Source: an uncultured Bacteroidia bacterium (GTDB lineage: Bacteria; Bacteroidota; Bacteroidia; Bacteroidales; Prolixibacteraceae). From it: a stretch of DNA of 36,739 nt. Below the pieces are notes generated by a model. That model made no database searches and was not told where the DNA came from. It saw only the letters and a program-made list of their open reading frames with translations. The DNA lies in assembly GCA_903927965.1 (NCBI GenBank), contig CAIYPA010000179.1, forward strand, positions 1-36,739, read 5' to 3'. Shown in pieces: positions 8,216 to 17,460 of this stretch; within the stretch, counting starts at the first letter, position 1; each line of letters opens with the position of its first letter. A program made the position numbers and the translations under genes.

Positions 8216-10831
8216 TTAATTAATTGTAAACCCACCTTTTGTCACATTCCACCCTTCCAATCCCAGCGTAACCGATTTTGGGTCCATATTTTTGGGCAAT
8301 AGGCTCATGTCAACATTGATTTCACGGCTTTCGTCCGGCAACAAAGTAATGTAATTATCTGTAAAATAGACAGGTAATAAAAGTTCCCCACTTTTCGCGT
8401 CAATTAGCTTTAAACGTATAAAAAATGCAGTTTCGTTTGACGGATTGGAAATAATTGCAATTTTCTGTCCAGCTGGATTGCTTTTGATCTCACACTTCAA
8501 AGTAACCTGTTTCAGGTCGTTGAGCTTTTCGTAGCTTTTGCCCGGTTGCGACAACCAGTAGATATTTTGGTCAACCAGCTTCTTGTCCTGATCGGTCAAT
8601 TTTAACCTAAGAAAAAAGACATCATCTTTAACCAATTGATTTTTAATCTTTTGCTGAACGGCCACAACATTGGCAGAAACCGATGTTATATATTGGTCGG
8701 ATGACAACAGCTTACCATGGATATCGAACAATTCGGAACTGATTGTGAGGTTCTTCTGATCGTAAAGGGTTTGGTTGACGATGCAAACCACCGAATCGTT
8801 GAGGTTCAGTTGAATATGCAAAGGTTTTGCACCGTGCTGATAGCCATAAAAACCACCGTTTTGCTCCAGAAAAACGTCATAGAATTGTCCGCGCAAAGCT
8901 GTCCAGGGATTTTGGTTCTTCCACACCAACATGCCTGTATAAGCTGTCCACATCCTGGCATAAAACCCTTCCTGCAATGCACGATATTGCTCATAATTCA
9001 CCAATTGCGCTTTTTTGCAGAAATCGTCAATACCCGTAGGTTTCCCATATTGGTTGATAAAATTGCCATAACCGATGTATTTGTGGTAAGTCCAGGTTGG
9101 ATTTTCCCTTCGGTCGCCCGGAAGTGTCAGGTCCTTCTCTTCCATGATCTTCCGCATCGTTTCAACGTTTGGCATACCTACAGAACCCAGTTCCGGGTTG
9201 AATGGAAAAGATGTTGTGTTGAAGAAAGTTAATGGATTCTGTATCCCATAAGGGCCATCGCCATTGCCGCCCAATTTATTGTGGGCCAAATCATTCGATG
9301 TTGATTCGTTGAGGTAGTAGCGGGTAGGGTCGAATTTGGGGAAAACTTCATTCTTCAATTTTTTGTCGATATCTGCGGGTGGTGTAAACTCATTTCCGCC
9401 ACACCACAGGTAAAGGCTCGGATGGTTTCTGAGCATCTTCACCTGATCGATCACAGAATTGACAAACAGGGTATGGTTGTCAGGGTAGGCTCGCCGGCGA
9501 TCCTGGGTCTCCTTCTTCATCGGGTCGAACCACCGTCCATTGCAATCGCCTGATATCCAGAGATCCTGCCATACCAACAGGCCGTATTTGTCACAGGCCT
9601 CATAAAATTCGGGACGCTCAGTCATCGCTCCGCCCCAAACCCTGATCATGTTCATGTTCATTTCGGCATGAAACTTTACATCAGCTTCATAACGTTCGGG
9701 CGATAAACGGAGCATCGCATCCGAAGCGATCCAATTCCCGCCTTTGATGAAAATGTCCTGACCATTAACCGAAAAAATCCTGCCTCCCAACTGCTCGTCA
9801 AATCGGGAGGAGGTCTCACGTACTCCAAATGCAACTTGTTCACTATCAGAAATCTCCCCATTGTCCGCAACAAACGAAAACTCCATTTTATACAACGGGT
9901 GGTCACCTATGCCATTGGGCCACCACAATTGCGGGTTTTCGATTTTAAACTCGGGAAGTGCAATTGTTAATTTTTCACCAGGTAGCAGCACCACAGGTTT
10001 CGAGATTTCAGTTTTATCAAATTTGCCAATTACTTTGCCGGTTTGTTTTACCTCCGAACTGTTTACCAAATCAACTGAAGCGGCAACAAATGCAGGGGCT
10101 TGTTTTCCGGCTGGAACCCTTTTACCTGGAACTTTGGTTTGAACCGATGGGTCAAGCAGATCGACCGGTCCGGTAAATTCAAGTGCGACTTCGTCCCAGA
10201 TTCCGGTATTGCGGTCGGGAATCGGACAGATCCAGTCCCACCCTGCGGTAAATTGCATGGCCACCGATTGTCCGATCACGCCATCGCCACCCTGTCCGTT
10301 GGGTGCACCTGCAGGATTGGGTGGGCGTACCAAAACAGCCAAACGATTTGCCCCTTTTTCAAGATATGGCGTAATCAGGTACTTCTCGCGCAAAAACATC
10401 CCTTCGTGGGTATCGGGATTGATCTTTTTCCCATTGAGGTACATGTTCGCCGAATAGTTGATCCCCCTGAATTTGAGCCAGACCTGTTCACCGTTTTTGA
10501 GTTCGGGCAGGTTAAACTGATTGTAAAACCAGTAAGTATAATAATCTTCACCAACTGCATGGATATCAGGTATCAGCGTATTGTTCATCCCAAAAAACGG
10601 ATCGGGAATTTTATTATTGTGGAGCAAGGTGGTCAGGACAGTTCCGGGAACAACAGCTTCCATCCAATCGTAAAACTGAAAGTTTTTTCCTGAAATGACA
10701 GTGCCATCAACATTGATTTCAATCGCTTTTTTGGCCTTCCATCCCGAATTGAGTTTAAAAGCTTTGGGTTGTGCGATAGTTTGAAGCGATGCTACCGCCA
10801 TCAATAAAATTAGGCAGATGTTTTTGTTCAT
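8216..10831 (-). CDS. GH2 glycosidase, mannosylglycoprotein endo-beta-mannosidase-like
   Basis: An 871-residue secreted glycoside hydrolase with signal peptide 1-20 (ending TIAQ). The layout is GH2: an N-terminal sugar-binding jelly roll (to about 200), an Ig-like domain, a TIM barrel, and C-terminal beta domains. The putative acid/base is Glu481 in LWCGGNEFTPP and the putative nucleophile is Glu547 in FNPELGSVGMPN. Several segments (DGPYGIQ, FCKKAQLVNYEQYRALQEGF, MLVWKNQNPWTALRGQFYD) closely match my memory of plant mannosylglycoprotein endo-beta-mannosidase, and the exo-beta-glucosaminidase branch is also related. Substrate is therefore probably a beta-mannosyl or beta-glucosaminyl linkage, such as an N-glycan core; this is inference. 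It may act with the nearby broken sugar-import locus, although it is separated from it by the toxin-antitoxin pair. Confidence 0.87.
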   Translation of the reverse strand: MNKNICLILLMAVASLQTIAQPKAFKLNSGWKAKKAIEINVDGTVISGKNFQFYDWMEAVVPGTVLTTLLHNNKIPDPFFGMNNTLIPDIHAVGEDYYTYWFYNQFNLPELKNGEQVWLKFRGINYSANMYLNGKKINPDTHEGMFLREKYLITPYLEKGANRLAVLVRPPNPAGAPNGQGGDGVIGQSVAMQFTAGWDWICPIPDRNTGIWDEVALEFTGPVDLLDPSVQTKVPGKRVPAGKQAPAFVAASVDLVNSSEVKQTGKVIGKFDKTEISKPVVLLPGEKLTIALPEFKIENPQLWWPNGIGDHPLYKMEFSFVADNGEISDSEQVAFGVRETSSRFDEQLGGRIFSVNGQDIFIKGGNWIASDAMLRLSPERYEADVKFHAEMNMNMIRVWGGAMTERPEFYEACDKYGLLVWQDLWISGDCNGRWFDPMKKETQDRRRAYPDNHTLFVNSVIDQVKMLRNHPSLYLWCGGNEFTPPADIDKKLKNEVFPKFDPTRYYLNESTSNDLAHNKLGGNGDGPYGIQNPLTFFNTTSFPFNPELGSVGMPNVETMRKIMEEKDLTLPGDRRENPTWTYHKYIGYGNFINQYGKPTGIDDFCKKAQLVNYEQYRALQEGFYARMWTAYTGMLVWKNQNPWTALRGQFYDVFLEQNGGFYGYQHGAKPLHIQLNLNDSVVCIVNQTLYDQKNLTISSELFDIHGKLLSSDQYITSVSANVVAVQQKIKNQLVKDDVFFLRLKLTDQDKKLVDQNIYWLSQPGKSYEKLNDLKQVTLKCEIKSNPAGQKIAIISNPSNETAFFIRLKLIDAKSGELLLPVYFTDNYITLLPDESREINVDMSLLPKNMDPKSVTLGLEGWNVTKGGFTIN

Positions 10832-10986
10832 ACGTTTTTTTCTTTTATGATAAGGATAAGATTGAATTCAATTCCATTGTTTACAAATTAAGGTTAAATT
10901 GTGAATATTACCAAGCAGAAATTCATTGTCTTTAGTTTTGAAAACGATATTATTGCAACCCAATATTTAAGGACAATTTCCAAAAT

Positions 10987-11033
10987 ATTTCAACTTATTT
11001 CTATTTTATTTCAACTTATTTCTATTTTATTTC
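10987..11033. repeat. 21-bp tandem repeat directly upstream of the helicase gene
   Basis: Two full copies of an AT-rich 21-bp unit (10987-11007 and 11008-11028) plus a 5-nt partial copy end only 6 nt before the ATG at 11040. The unit contains CAACTTATTTCT. The copies are identical, so unit number could vary by slippage and alter the promoter or leader. Confidence 0.75.
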
Positions 11034-11039
11034 TTTTTC

Positions 11040-13763
11040 ATGTCAACTCCTAAAACATTCAATATTAATTTATTGTATTTAAACGACCTGAATATTTCTT
11101 CTGTCGAAAAAACCTATGCCAAAACGATCAAACAATTGCAGGATGGCGATTTTAAGAGTGCCGACGTTCGTAAGATGGCCAGTACCGGTTATTACAGGGC
11201 AAGGCTTGACATCCGTGACAGGTTGCTCTTTACCTTTGCAAACTATGAAGATAAACGTTATTTACTTGTATTAGAAGTAATTAAGAACCATCGTTACGAA
11301 AGTAGCCGTTTTTTGCGAGGTGCAGTTATTCCCGACGAAGAGAAATTTATACCGGTCAATTCACCCAACGAAATCACTGTTTCGGAGAACGACTTTATTT
11401 TCGTCAACCCAAAATCGAACCGTATCCATCTGCTCAATAAATTCATCTCCTTCGACAACTTACAAAATGCAATTTATTCGCTTTATCCTCCTTTGATCAT
11501 CGTGGGTTCAGCCGGGAGCGGGAAAACAGCGTTGGTCCTTGAAAAACTAAAGGAACTGCCAGGGGAAATCGCTTACATCTCACTGTCGGAATTTTTGACA
11601 GAAAACGCCTCTAAGATCTACTATTCCAATGGGTTCGAAACCGAAAAGCAGGATGCCGAGTTCCTGTCGCTTCACAACTATCTTTCAAGTTGGGAAAAAC
11701 CACAGGGACGGGAGGTCACCTTCCGTGATTTTGACGGTTGGTTCTTCCGCCACGCACAAGCCGTAAAGATCAACGAACCCTACCGTGTTTTCGAGGAATT
11801 CAAAGGTGTGATTACCGGATCGCCAATTCATGCAGCCTATCTTACAAAAGACGAATACCTCGAACTGGGAATCAAGCAATCGATTTTTTCGACCAATGAG
11901 CGGGAGCGGCTGTACCCGCTGTTTTTGAAATACCTCGACTGGCTTGTCGAAAACAATCTATACGACAGCAATATATTGTGCTATAGCTATTTGGAAAAAA
12001 TAAAACCACGTTATGACTTTGTAGTTGTCGATGAGGTTCAGGACATTACCAACATCCAGTTGAAATGTATCCTGCAATCGTTAAAACACAAAAACAACTT
12101 TATCCTAACCGGCGACAGCAACCAGATAGTCCACCCCAACTTTTTTTCGTGGAGCAAGGTAAAGAGCTACTTTTACGAAAGTGGCGATAGCGGCAACCAG
12201 ATAAAGATCCTTCAGACCAACTACCGAAACAGTTTGCAGGTTGTCGAGTTGGGGAATAATCTGTTGAAGGTTAAAATTACACGGTTTGGTTCCATCGACC
12301 GCGAAAGCAATTACCTGATCGGAACTGTGAGCAAACACAAAGGTGAGGTCCTTCTTTATCCCGATGAGGAGAAAAAGAAAAATGAACTCAACAAACGGAC
12401 CCAAAACAGCACCCATTATGCCGTAATCGTCCCATCGAACGAACATAAGGCAGAAGCCATGCGGTTCTTTAAAACGCCACTTGTTTTTAGTGTTCACGAA
12501 GCCAAAGGGTTGGAATACGAAAATGTAATCCTGCTCAATTTTATTTCTGGTAACGAAGCCGAATTCCGCGAAATCATCAAAGGTGTAACACCTGACGATT
12601 TAAAGAAAGACGAACTAGCCTACAACCGTGCTGCCAATAAGCAGGACAAGGATGCAGAGGTCTATAAGTTCTATATCAATTCGTTGTATGTGGCGATCAC
12701 CCGAGCCGTAAAGAACATTTATATTTTCGAAAAACTCGCAAAACACCCGGCACTTCAATTGCTGCAACTGGCCGAAACCAAAGAGGAGATCAAGATTGCC
12801 GAAACCAAGTCAACTGTAGAGGAGTGGCTTGCAGAGGCCCACCGGCTCGAAGAGCAGGGGAAATACGAGCAAGCCGAACAAATCAGGGCGAAATACCTTG
12901 GTTACGAATACCTTAGCCCGGAGCAACTGGAGGCAGTCAAAAATTTGGCCCTCGATCCAGCAAAAAAGGAGTTCGAAGTCAAAAAAGAGCGCAAGCAACT
13001 TTTTCAATATGCACAGGCCCACCAACGGTACGATTGGGTCGAGCAATTGGCGCAACTTCAATTCCAAAGGGCCATTGTGTTGATGAAGGAGGTGAGGCAG
13101 GACAGAAAGGAGTACGCAAAAAATATCCGTCTGGGGCGAAAAGTTGAGGCTTTTAAGGTGATCAAAAAATATGGTGTCGATTTCGTTACCGATGACGATG
13201 GGGCAACCGGTTTTATGGTAGCCTTGCACTACGGACATGAGGTGATGATCAATGAATTTATTCAGTTGAGGGCATCGCTTCTGGTGAAAGACAAAATAGA
13301 CAAAACAGTGGCCAATTACCTTTTATCGGGGTATTTGCAAAATATTATTCTTAAAAAGCAAACTGCTTCATTATCAATACTCAACCGTTATTGGCGGTTG
13401 GTCAATCCCCATAGCATGACTTATGAAACCTCCAACAGGAAATTTCAAGTCAATTCGCACAGCATGGTTTATTTCCTGTTGGTGCTGATGAGGTCGGTGG
13501 ACGAAATAAACCAGCATAAGGCATATTATCGGAAAGGGAAACCAGACGAGAAAAAAATGACCTGTTTCACAATGGATCAAATGGAGAATCTTTCAGGATT
13601 GGTTCCTGATGAACTCCTTCCCTCATACAGGAAAAAAAGGCAATATATCAATAGCGTTTTATCATCAAACGAGATAAGCCGGAAGGAATACCCCAATTGC
13701 AAAATGGCTTTTGTCAGGATCGACCGTGGTGTATATGTTGTGAACTACAATATCAAGTGGTAA
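11040..13763 (+). CDS. UvrD-like SF1 helicase with RelE-like N-terminus and ankyrin-like C-terminus
   Basis: A 907-residue multidomain protein. Residues about 15-92 (GYYRARLDIRDRLLF, then LVLEVIKNHRY) resemble the RelE/ParE toxin fold. An SF1 helicase core follows: Walker A GSAGSGKT (156-163), Walker B VDEVQD (330-335), motif III LTGDSNQIVHP (about 355), motif IV TNYRNS, motif V VHEAKGLEYENVIL (about 485) and motif VI YVAITRA (about 549). A helical linker with RLEEQGKYEQAEQIRAKYLG comes next, then an ankyrin-like segment (FVTDDDGATGFMVALHYGHE, about 707-726). Function is probably ATP-driven DNA or RNA translocation; the fused toxin-like module suggests a defence or stress role, which is inference. 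No partner gene is adjacent. It stands alone, with a 21-bp tandem repeat before its start and a DUF5916 gene 88 nt downstream. Confidence 0.82.
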   Translation: MSTPKTFNINLLYLNDLNISSVEKTYAKTIKQLQDGDFKSADVRKMASTGYYRARLDIRDRLLFTFANYEDKRYLLVLEVIKNHRYESSRFLRGAVIPDEEKFIPVNSPNEITVSENDFIFVNPKSNRIHLLNKFISFDNLQNAIYSLYPPLIIVGSAGSGKTALVLEKLKELPGEIAYISLSEFLTENASKIYYSNGFETEKQDAEFLSLHNYLSSWEKPQGREVTFRDFDGWFFRHAQAVKINEPYRVFEEFKGVITGSPIHAAYLTKDEYLELGIKQSIFSTNERERLYPLFLKYLDWLVENNLYDSNILCYSYLEKIKPRYDFVVVDEVQDITNIQLKCILQSLKHKNNFILTGDSNQIVHPNFFSWSKVKSYFYESGDSGNQIKILQTNYRNSLQVVELGNNLLKVKITRFGSIDRESNYLIGTVSKHKGEVLLYPDEEKKKNELNKRTQNSTHYAVIVPSNEHKAEAMRFFKTPLVFSVHEAKGLEYENVILLNFISGNEAEFREIIKGVTPDDLKKDELAYNRAANKQDKDAEVYKFYINSLYVAITRAVKNIYIFEKLAKHPALQLLQLAETKEEIKIAETKSTVEEWLAEAHRLEEQGKYEQAEQIRAKYLGYEYLSPEQLEAVKNLALDPAKKEFEVKKERKQLFQYAQAHQRYDWVEQLAQLQFQRAIVLMKEVRQDRKEYAKNIRLGRKVEAFKVIKKYGVDFVTDDDGATGFMVALHYGHEVMINEFIQLRASLLVKDKIDKTVANYLLSGYLQNIILKKQTASLSILNRYWRLVNPHSMTYETSNRKFQVNSHSMVYFLLVLMRSVDEINQHKAYYRKGKPDEKKMTCFTMDQMENLSGLVPDELLPSYRKKRQYINSVLSSNEISRKEYPNCKMAFVRIDRGVYVVNYNIKW

Positions 13764-13851
13764 AATGTACTTTTTACGTTTAATTTTCAGGTTTGGTCTG
13801 TTTATTTAACATTTTACATTATATTCGCCGTATCATTTCATTTCCAGACTA

Positions 13852-16488
13852 ATGAACCGTTTAAATGTTTTTATCTTGCTGTTAATCAGCACAATTAATG
13901 TTTCCACCTTATTTGCACAGGATTCGATCAATTATAAATTGTCAACCGACACAATGGTCAATTACAGGGCGAGCATGCGCCGGGCTTATTATGCGACAAG
14001 GATTTTGGCTAGGCCACGGATTGACGGAAAACTTACAGACGAGTGTTGGTCCCAAGGTGTTTGGTCGGGCGATTTTACCCAGCAACAGCCAAAACAGGCA
14101 GCAGCCCCTTCACAGCCCACTGAGATCAAAATATTGTATGACAATGACAATCTGTATGTTGCCATGAAATGTTACGACCGTCAACCTGGAGGGATCAGGC
14201 CAATCCTGGGTCGCCGGGATATTGTTATCGGTGATATCACCGGAATTGCCCTCGATTCGTACCACGATAAACAGACAGCCTATGAGTTCAATGTTGCCGC
14301 CTCTGGACAAAAAGTCGATTTGTTACATCTTGGGTCGTACAAATGGGATTTTAACTGGAATGCGGTCTGGGATGGGAAATCGACGGTGACTGATACGATG
14401 TGGATTGCCGAAATGAAGATCCCTTTCAGCCAGATCCGGTTCACGAAGCAGGACAATCAGGTTTGGGGAATGCACATCTGGCGTTGGATCGACCGGTTCC
14501 AGGAGGAAAGCGAATGGAAGCTCATTCCTGTTGATGCACCTGCCATGGTTTACCTATTTGGCGAACTGCGTGGTATCGAAGGGATCAGCCATAAAAAGAA
14601 CTTCGAGATCATGCCCTATATGAGCGGAAAATACTTTCCCAATTCAAGTCCCGAAAAAGCTTTAAGGGGAGGTATTGGAATTGACGGCAAAATCGGGGTC
14701 ACCTCCAATTTTACGGTCGATTATACAATCAATCCCGACTTTGGACAGGTTGAAGCCGACCCCTCAATTTTAAATTTGACCTCCTATGAGACGTTTTATG
14801 AAGAGAAACGTCCGTTCTTTCTCGAAGGAAGCTCGATCTTTGACTTTACAATGGGCGACGACATGTTGTTTTATTCGCGACGGATTGGTCATGCCCCTTC
14901 GTATCTCCCGAATAGTGATCCGGTACAAACCGTTTCAATGCCCGAAAATACGACGATCCTCAGTGCCTTGAAATTGACAGGTAAAACAAATAAAGGATTG
15001 TCAGTAGGTGTAGTCCAAAGTTTTACGGCACGCGAGAACGCAACAATTTATTCTGCCAATTCCTCTGAAAAAGTTGCTGTTGAACCATTTAAGAGCAACC
15101 TTGTGGGAAGGATCAAACAAGACCTCAACAAAGGAAACACAGTCATAGGCGGGATGTTTACTTCCTCCATCAGCAACATCAGGGACAGCCAGCTTGAATT
15201 TCTCCCCAACTCTTCGTATGCAGGTGGCCTTGACCTGGAACACAACTGGCTCAATCGTAAATACTTCGTTGCTTTTAAGGGTTTTTTCAGTCAGGTAAAA
15301 GGTAGCAAGGAATCCATTACCCGCCTACAGGAATCGACAGCCCATTATTATCAGCGCGAAGATGCCACGCACCTTACTTTTGATCCCGAAAGGACTGAAT
15401 TGTCGGGTTATGGCGGCAAGTTGGATATTGGTAAACGGAGCGGAAAGTTCAGGGCTACCACAGGTGTCGACTGGCGTTCCCCAGGCATGGACTTCAACGA
15501 ACTGGGATATCTGCGGCAAGCTGATTTTATAAGGCAAAATGTTGAATTGACGTATAAGGTAGACAAGCCTTACGGGATACTGATGAATTACCAATATGGT
15601 TTGACCCAATCTCACGAATGGAGTTTTGGGGGCGAAAATTTGCTGGACAAGCTAAACTTTATTAGCAAGTTGAGGTTCAATAATTTGTGGATGGCCAATT
15701 TTTCCGTCATCGAAAATCTCAACAGGTTTGATACCAGGGAATTGCGTGGCGGACCAAAGCTTTTTAAAGACAACAGCTCAACCTGGAACCTTCAGGTAAT
15801 GACGAACAGTGTCAAAAAGTTGTCTTTTGGACTGGCAAATACTCTTCTTTTTTCAATGGATAAGATTTCAAAAGAGACTGATTATATCCTTAGTGTGAAG
15901 TGGCAGATGAACAACCGTTTAAGCCTTACAACCCAAACAGGATACCATGTCGGAACTAACTACCAACAATATGTCAATACTATTCCTAACCCCTTGTCCT
16001 CCAGCTTGCGCAACGATTACATTGTAGGTAAAATCGACCAGAAAACCTTGTATATGACAGTTCGCCTCGAATACTATGTTTCTCCCGAACTTTCATTCCA
16101 ATATTATGGAAGTCCTTATGCCTCAATTGGTAAGTATGACGATTTCCGCAGTGTGGCCAATGCTTCTAGCCGTAACCTCAACCAGCGATATGCCCCGATA
16201 ACTGTCCTGAACGAAGTGAACAACAACTATTCTATGGACAAAAACGGTGACCATTTGCAGGATTTTACGATGAAGAAACCCGACTTTAATTTTCAGGAGT
16301 TCCGTTCCAACCTGGTTGGGCGGTGGGAATTCAGTCCTGGTTCGACACTCTACCTTGTCTGGACCAACACGCGTTCGTTGTATGAAAATAATTACAACAG
16401 CTCGATCGGCAACAACTTTGGGGGCATCAGCGGATTGAAAGCGAACAATGTGTTTATGGTCAAATTGAATTATTGGTTTTCCTTGTAA
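13852..16488 (+). CDS. DUF5916 outer-membrane protein with CBM9-like N-terminal domain
   Basis: An 878-residue protein with signal peptide 1-23 (ending LFAQ). Residues about 45-245 form a carbohydrate-binding family 9-like domain (RPRIDGKLTDECWSQGVW, then LYDNDNLYVAMKCYD and WIAEMKIPFSQIRF). The rest is DUF5916, with FTVDYTINPDFGQVEADPS, YETFYEEKRPFFLEGSSIF and an alternating beta pattern that ends in an aromatic residue near the C-terminus (KLNYWFSL), as expected of an outer-membrane barrel. Length is normal for the family. The function of DUF5916 is not established; surface binding or transport of a polymer is often assumed. It is transcribed separately from the helicase, with a weak TATATTCG (13820-13827) as the only promoter-like box. 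Confidence 0.85.
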   Translation: MNRLNVFILLLISTINVSTLFAQDSINYKLSTDTMVNYRASMRRAYYATRILARPRIDGKLTDECWSQGVWSGDFTQQQPKQAAAPSQPTEIKILYDNDNLYVAMKCYDRQPGGIRPILGRRDIVIGDITGIALDSYHDKQTAYEFNVAASGQKVDLLHLGSYKWDFNWNAVWDGKSTVTDTMWIAEMKIPFSQIRFTKQDNQVWGMHIWRWIDRFQEESEWKLIPVDAPAMVYLFGELRGIEGISHKKNFEIMPYMSGKYFPNSSPEKALRGGIGIDGKIGVTSNFTVDYTINPDFGQVEADPSILNLTSYETFYEEKRPFFLEGSSIFDFTMGDDMLFYSRRIGHAPSYLPNSDPVQTVSMPENTTILSALKLTGKTNKGLSVGVVQSFTARENATIYSANSSEKVAVEPFKSNLVGRIKQDLNKGNTVIGGMFTSSISNIRDSQLEFLPNSSYAGGLDLEHNWLNRKYFVAFKGFFSQVKGSKESITRLQESTAHYYQREDATHLTFDPERTELSGYGGKLDIGKRSGKFRATTGVDWRSPGMDFNELGYLRQADFIRQNVELTYKVDKPYGILMNYQYGLTQSHEWSFGGENLLDKLNFISKLRFNNLWMANFSVIENLNRFDTRELRGGPKLFKDNSSTWNLQVMTNSVKKLSFGLANTLLFSMDKISKETDYILSVKWQMNNRLSLTTQTGYHVGTNYQQYVNTIPNPLSSSLRNDYIVGKIDQKTLYMTVRLEYYVSPELSFQYYGSPYASIGKYDDFRSVANASSRNLNQRYAPITVLNEVNNNYSMDKNGDHLQDFTMKKPDFNFQEFRSNLVGRWEFSPGSTLYLVWTNTRSLYENNYNSSIGNNFGGISGLKANNVFMVKLNYWFSL

Positions 16489-16498
16489 GGTTTAATCC

Positions 16499-16584
16499 CT
16501 ATGTGCCTATTTTTTTAACCTATGTACCTAATGTGTTTAAAAATATAACACATAGGAAAAGAGGTAAAACACAAAGGCACATAG
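16499..16584. repeat. Nested CTATGTG-type palindromic intergenic repeat
   Basis: The outer arms CTATGTGCCT (16499-16508) and AGGCACATAG (16575-16584) are perfect complements. Inside lie CCTAATGTGTT (16527-16537) and AACACATAGG (16547-16556), which pair with one bulge. The result is a long stem-loop directly after the DUF5916 stop. Related CCTATGTG/CACATAGG words are common intergenic repeats in Bacteroidota. It may act as a weak terminator or as a small non-autonomous repeat. Confidence 0.6.
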
Positions 16585-16678
16585 AAGAAACAAAAACCCT
16601 CTACAAATGTGTAACAATTTTGATATTATTACGTCTATTGATTCAAAAACCATTGTTGTAATAATTTATAAAATCAAA

Positions 16679-17398
16679 ATGAAAACACTTAAACTGTTTG
16701 CTTTATTGCTTTTTGCTAATTTGCTTTTTATCAACGCCTCCGTTCAGGCTGCAAATGTCCTCAAAGGCCGCCAAATACGGCAGGTCACCGGATTTCATGG
16801 CATTTCGGTGAGCAGCGGGATCGATTTGCAGCTTACCCAGGAAAATGTCGAAAAGGTGTCTGTTGAGGCCGAATCCGAAGACTTGGATAAGATCATTACG
16901 AAGGTCGAAGATGGCATCCTAAAAATTTACATCAAGGACAAATCATGGTCTGGATTTAATTGGATGAAAAGGCCCCACAAGGTTTATGTCTCGTTCAAGG
17001 AGATGGACCAGCTCCATGCTTCGGCTGGTTCTGGTGTTAATGCTGAATCATCCCTCAAACTTGGAAGTCTTGCCATTCATGTAAGTAGTGGTGCCAATGT
17101 GACATTGGATTTGGAGGCTACCGATATGGATGTCCATGCTAGCAGTGGTTGTGGTATTAACCTGAAAGGACATACCAAAGTACTTAAAGCCGATGCTTCG
17201 AGCGGAAGTCATATCCATGCCAGCGAACTTGAATGTAAAAAATGTACGGCAAGTGTTTCAAGTGGTGCAGGAATTAAGGTAAATGTCACCGAAGAGCTTG
17301 ATGCCAATGCAAGTAGTGGAGGAAATATCAGCTATTCGGGAAATCCATCCTCAAAAAATATTCATAAATCAAGTGGTGGCGGTGTAAATGCAAGGTAA
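16679..17398 (+). CDS. Secreted DUF2807 (head GIN domain) beta-helix protein
   Basis: A 239-residue exported protein with signal peptide 1-23 (ending VQAA). The mature part is a DUF2807 domain (putative auto-transporter adhesin, head GIN). It begins GFHGISVSSGIDLQLTQ and has a regularly spaced Ser-Ser-Gly repeat: VSSGANV, ASSGCGI, ASSGSHI, VSSGAGI, ASSGGNI and SSGGGV, each about 20 residues apart. This is the rung pattern of a right-handed beta-helix. The ATG at 16679 was preferred to one at 16607 because it starts directly at the signal peptide. The protein is probably periplasmic or surface-exposed. Its role is unknown in this phylum beyond an adhesin-like prediction. It ends five bases before a very strong palindromic terminator. 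Confidence 0.83.
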   Translation: MKTLKLFALLLFANLLFINASVQAANVLKGRQIRQVTGFHGISVSSGIDLQLTQENVEKVSVEAESEDLDKIITKVEDGILKIYIKDKSWSGFNWMKRPHKVYVSFKEMDQLHASAGSGVNAESSLKLGSLAIHVSSGANVTLDLEATDMDVHASSGCGINLKGHTKVLKADASSGSHIHASELECKKCTASVSSGAGIKVNVTEELDANASSGGNISYSGNPSSKNIHKSSGGGVNAR

Positions 17399-17403
17399 AA
17401 AGC

Positions 17404-17460
17404 CACTAGCTTTAAAAAATAACCATCTGAAATTCAGATGGTTATTTTTTAAAGCTAGTG
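17404..17460. terminator. Bidirectional terminator, 28-bp perfect palindrome
   Basis: Arms 17404-17431 and 17433-17460 are perfectly complementary across a single central base. The stem contains an A6 run on one side and a T6 run on the other, so the hairpin would be followed by U-rich RNA in either direction. It lies between the convergent DUF2807 gene (+) and ABC ATPase gene (-), the classic place for a shared terminator. Confidence 0.88.

Noticed and set aside
8717-9232. 171-codon plus-strand frame
   Set aside because: Antisense to the GH2 catalytic barrel; shadow.
10100-10693. 197-codon plus-strand open frame inside the GH2 gene
   Set aside because: It lies fully antisense to a well-supported glycosidase, has no recognisable domain and a poor amino-acid composition. 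It is a frame shadow.
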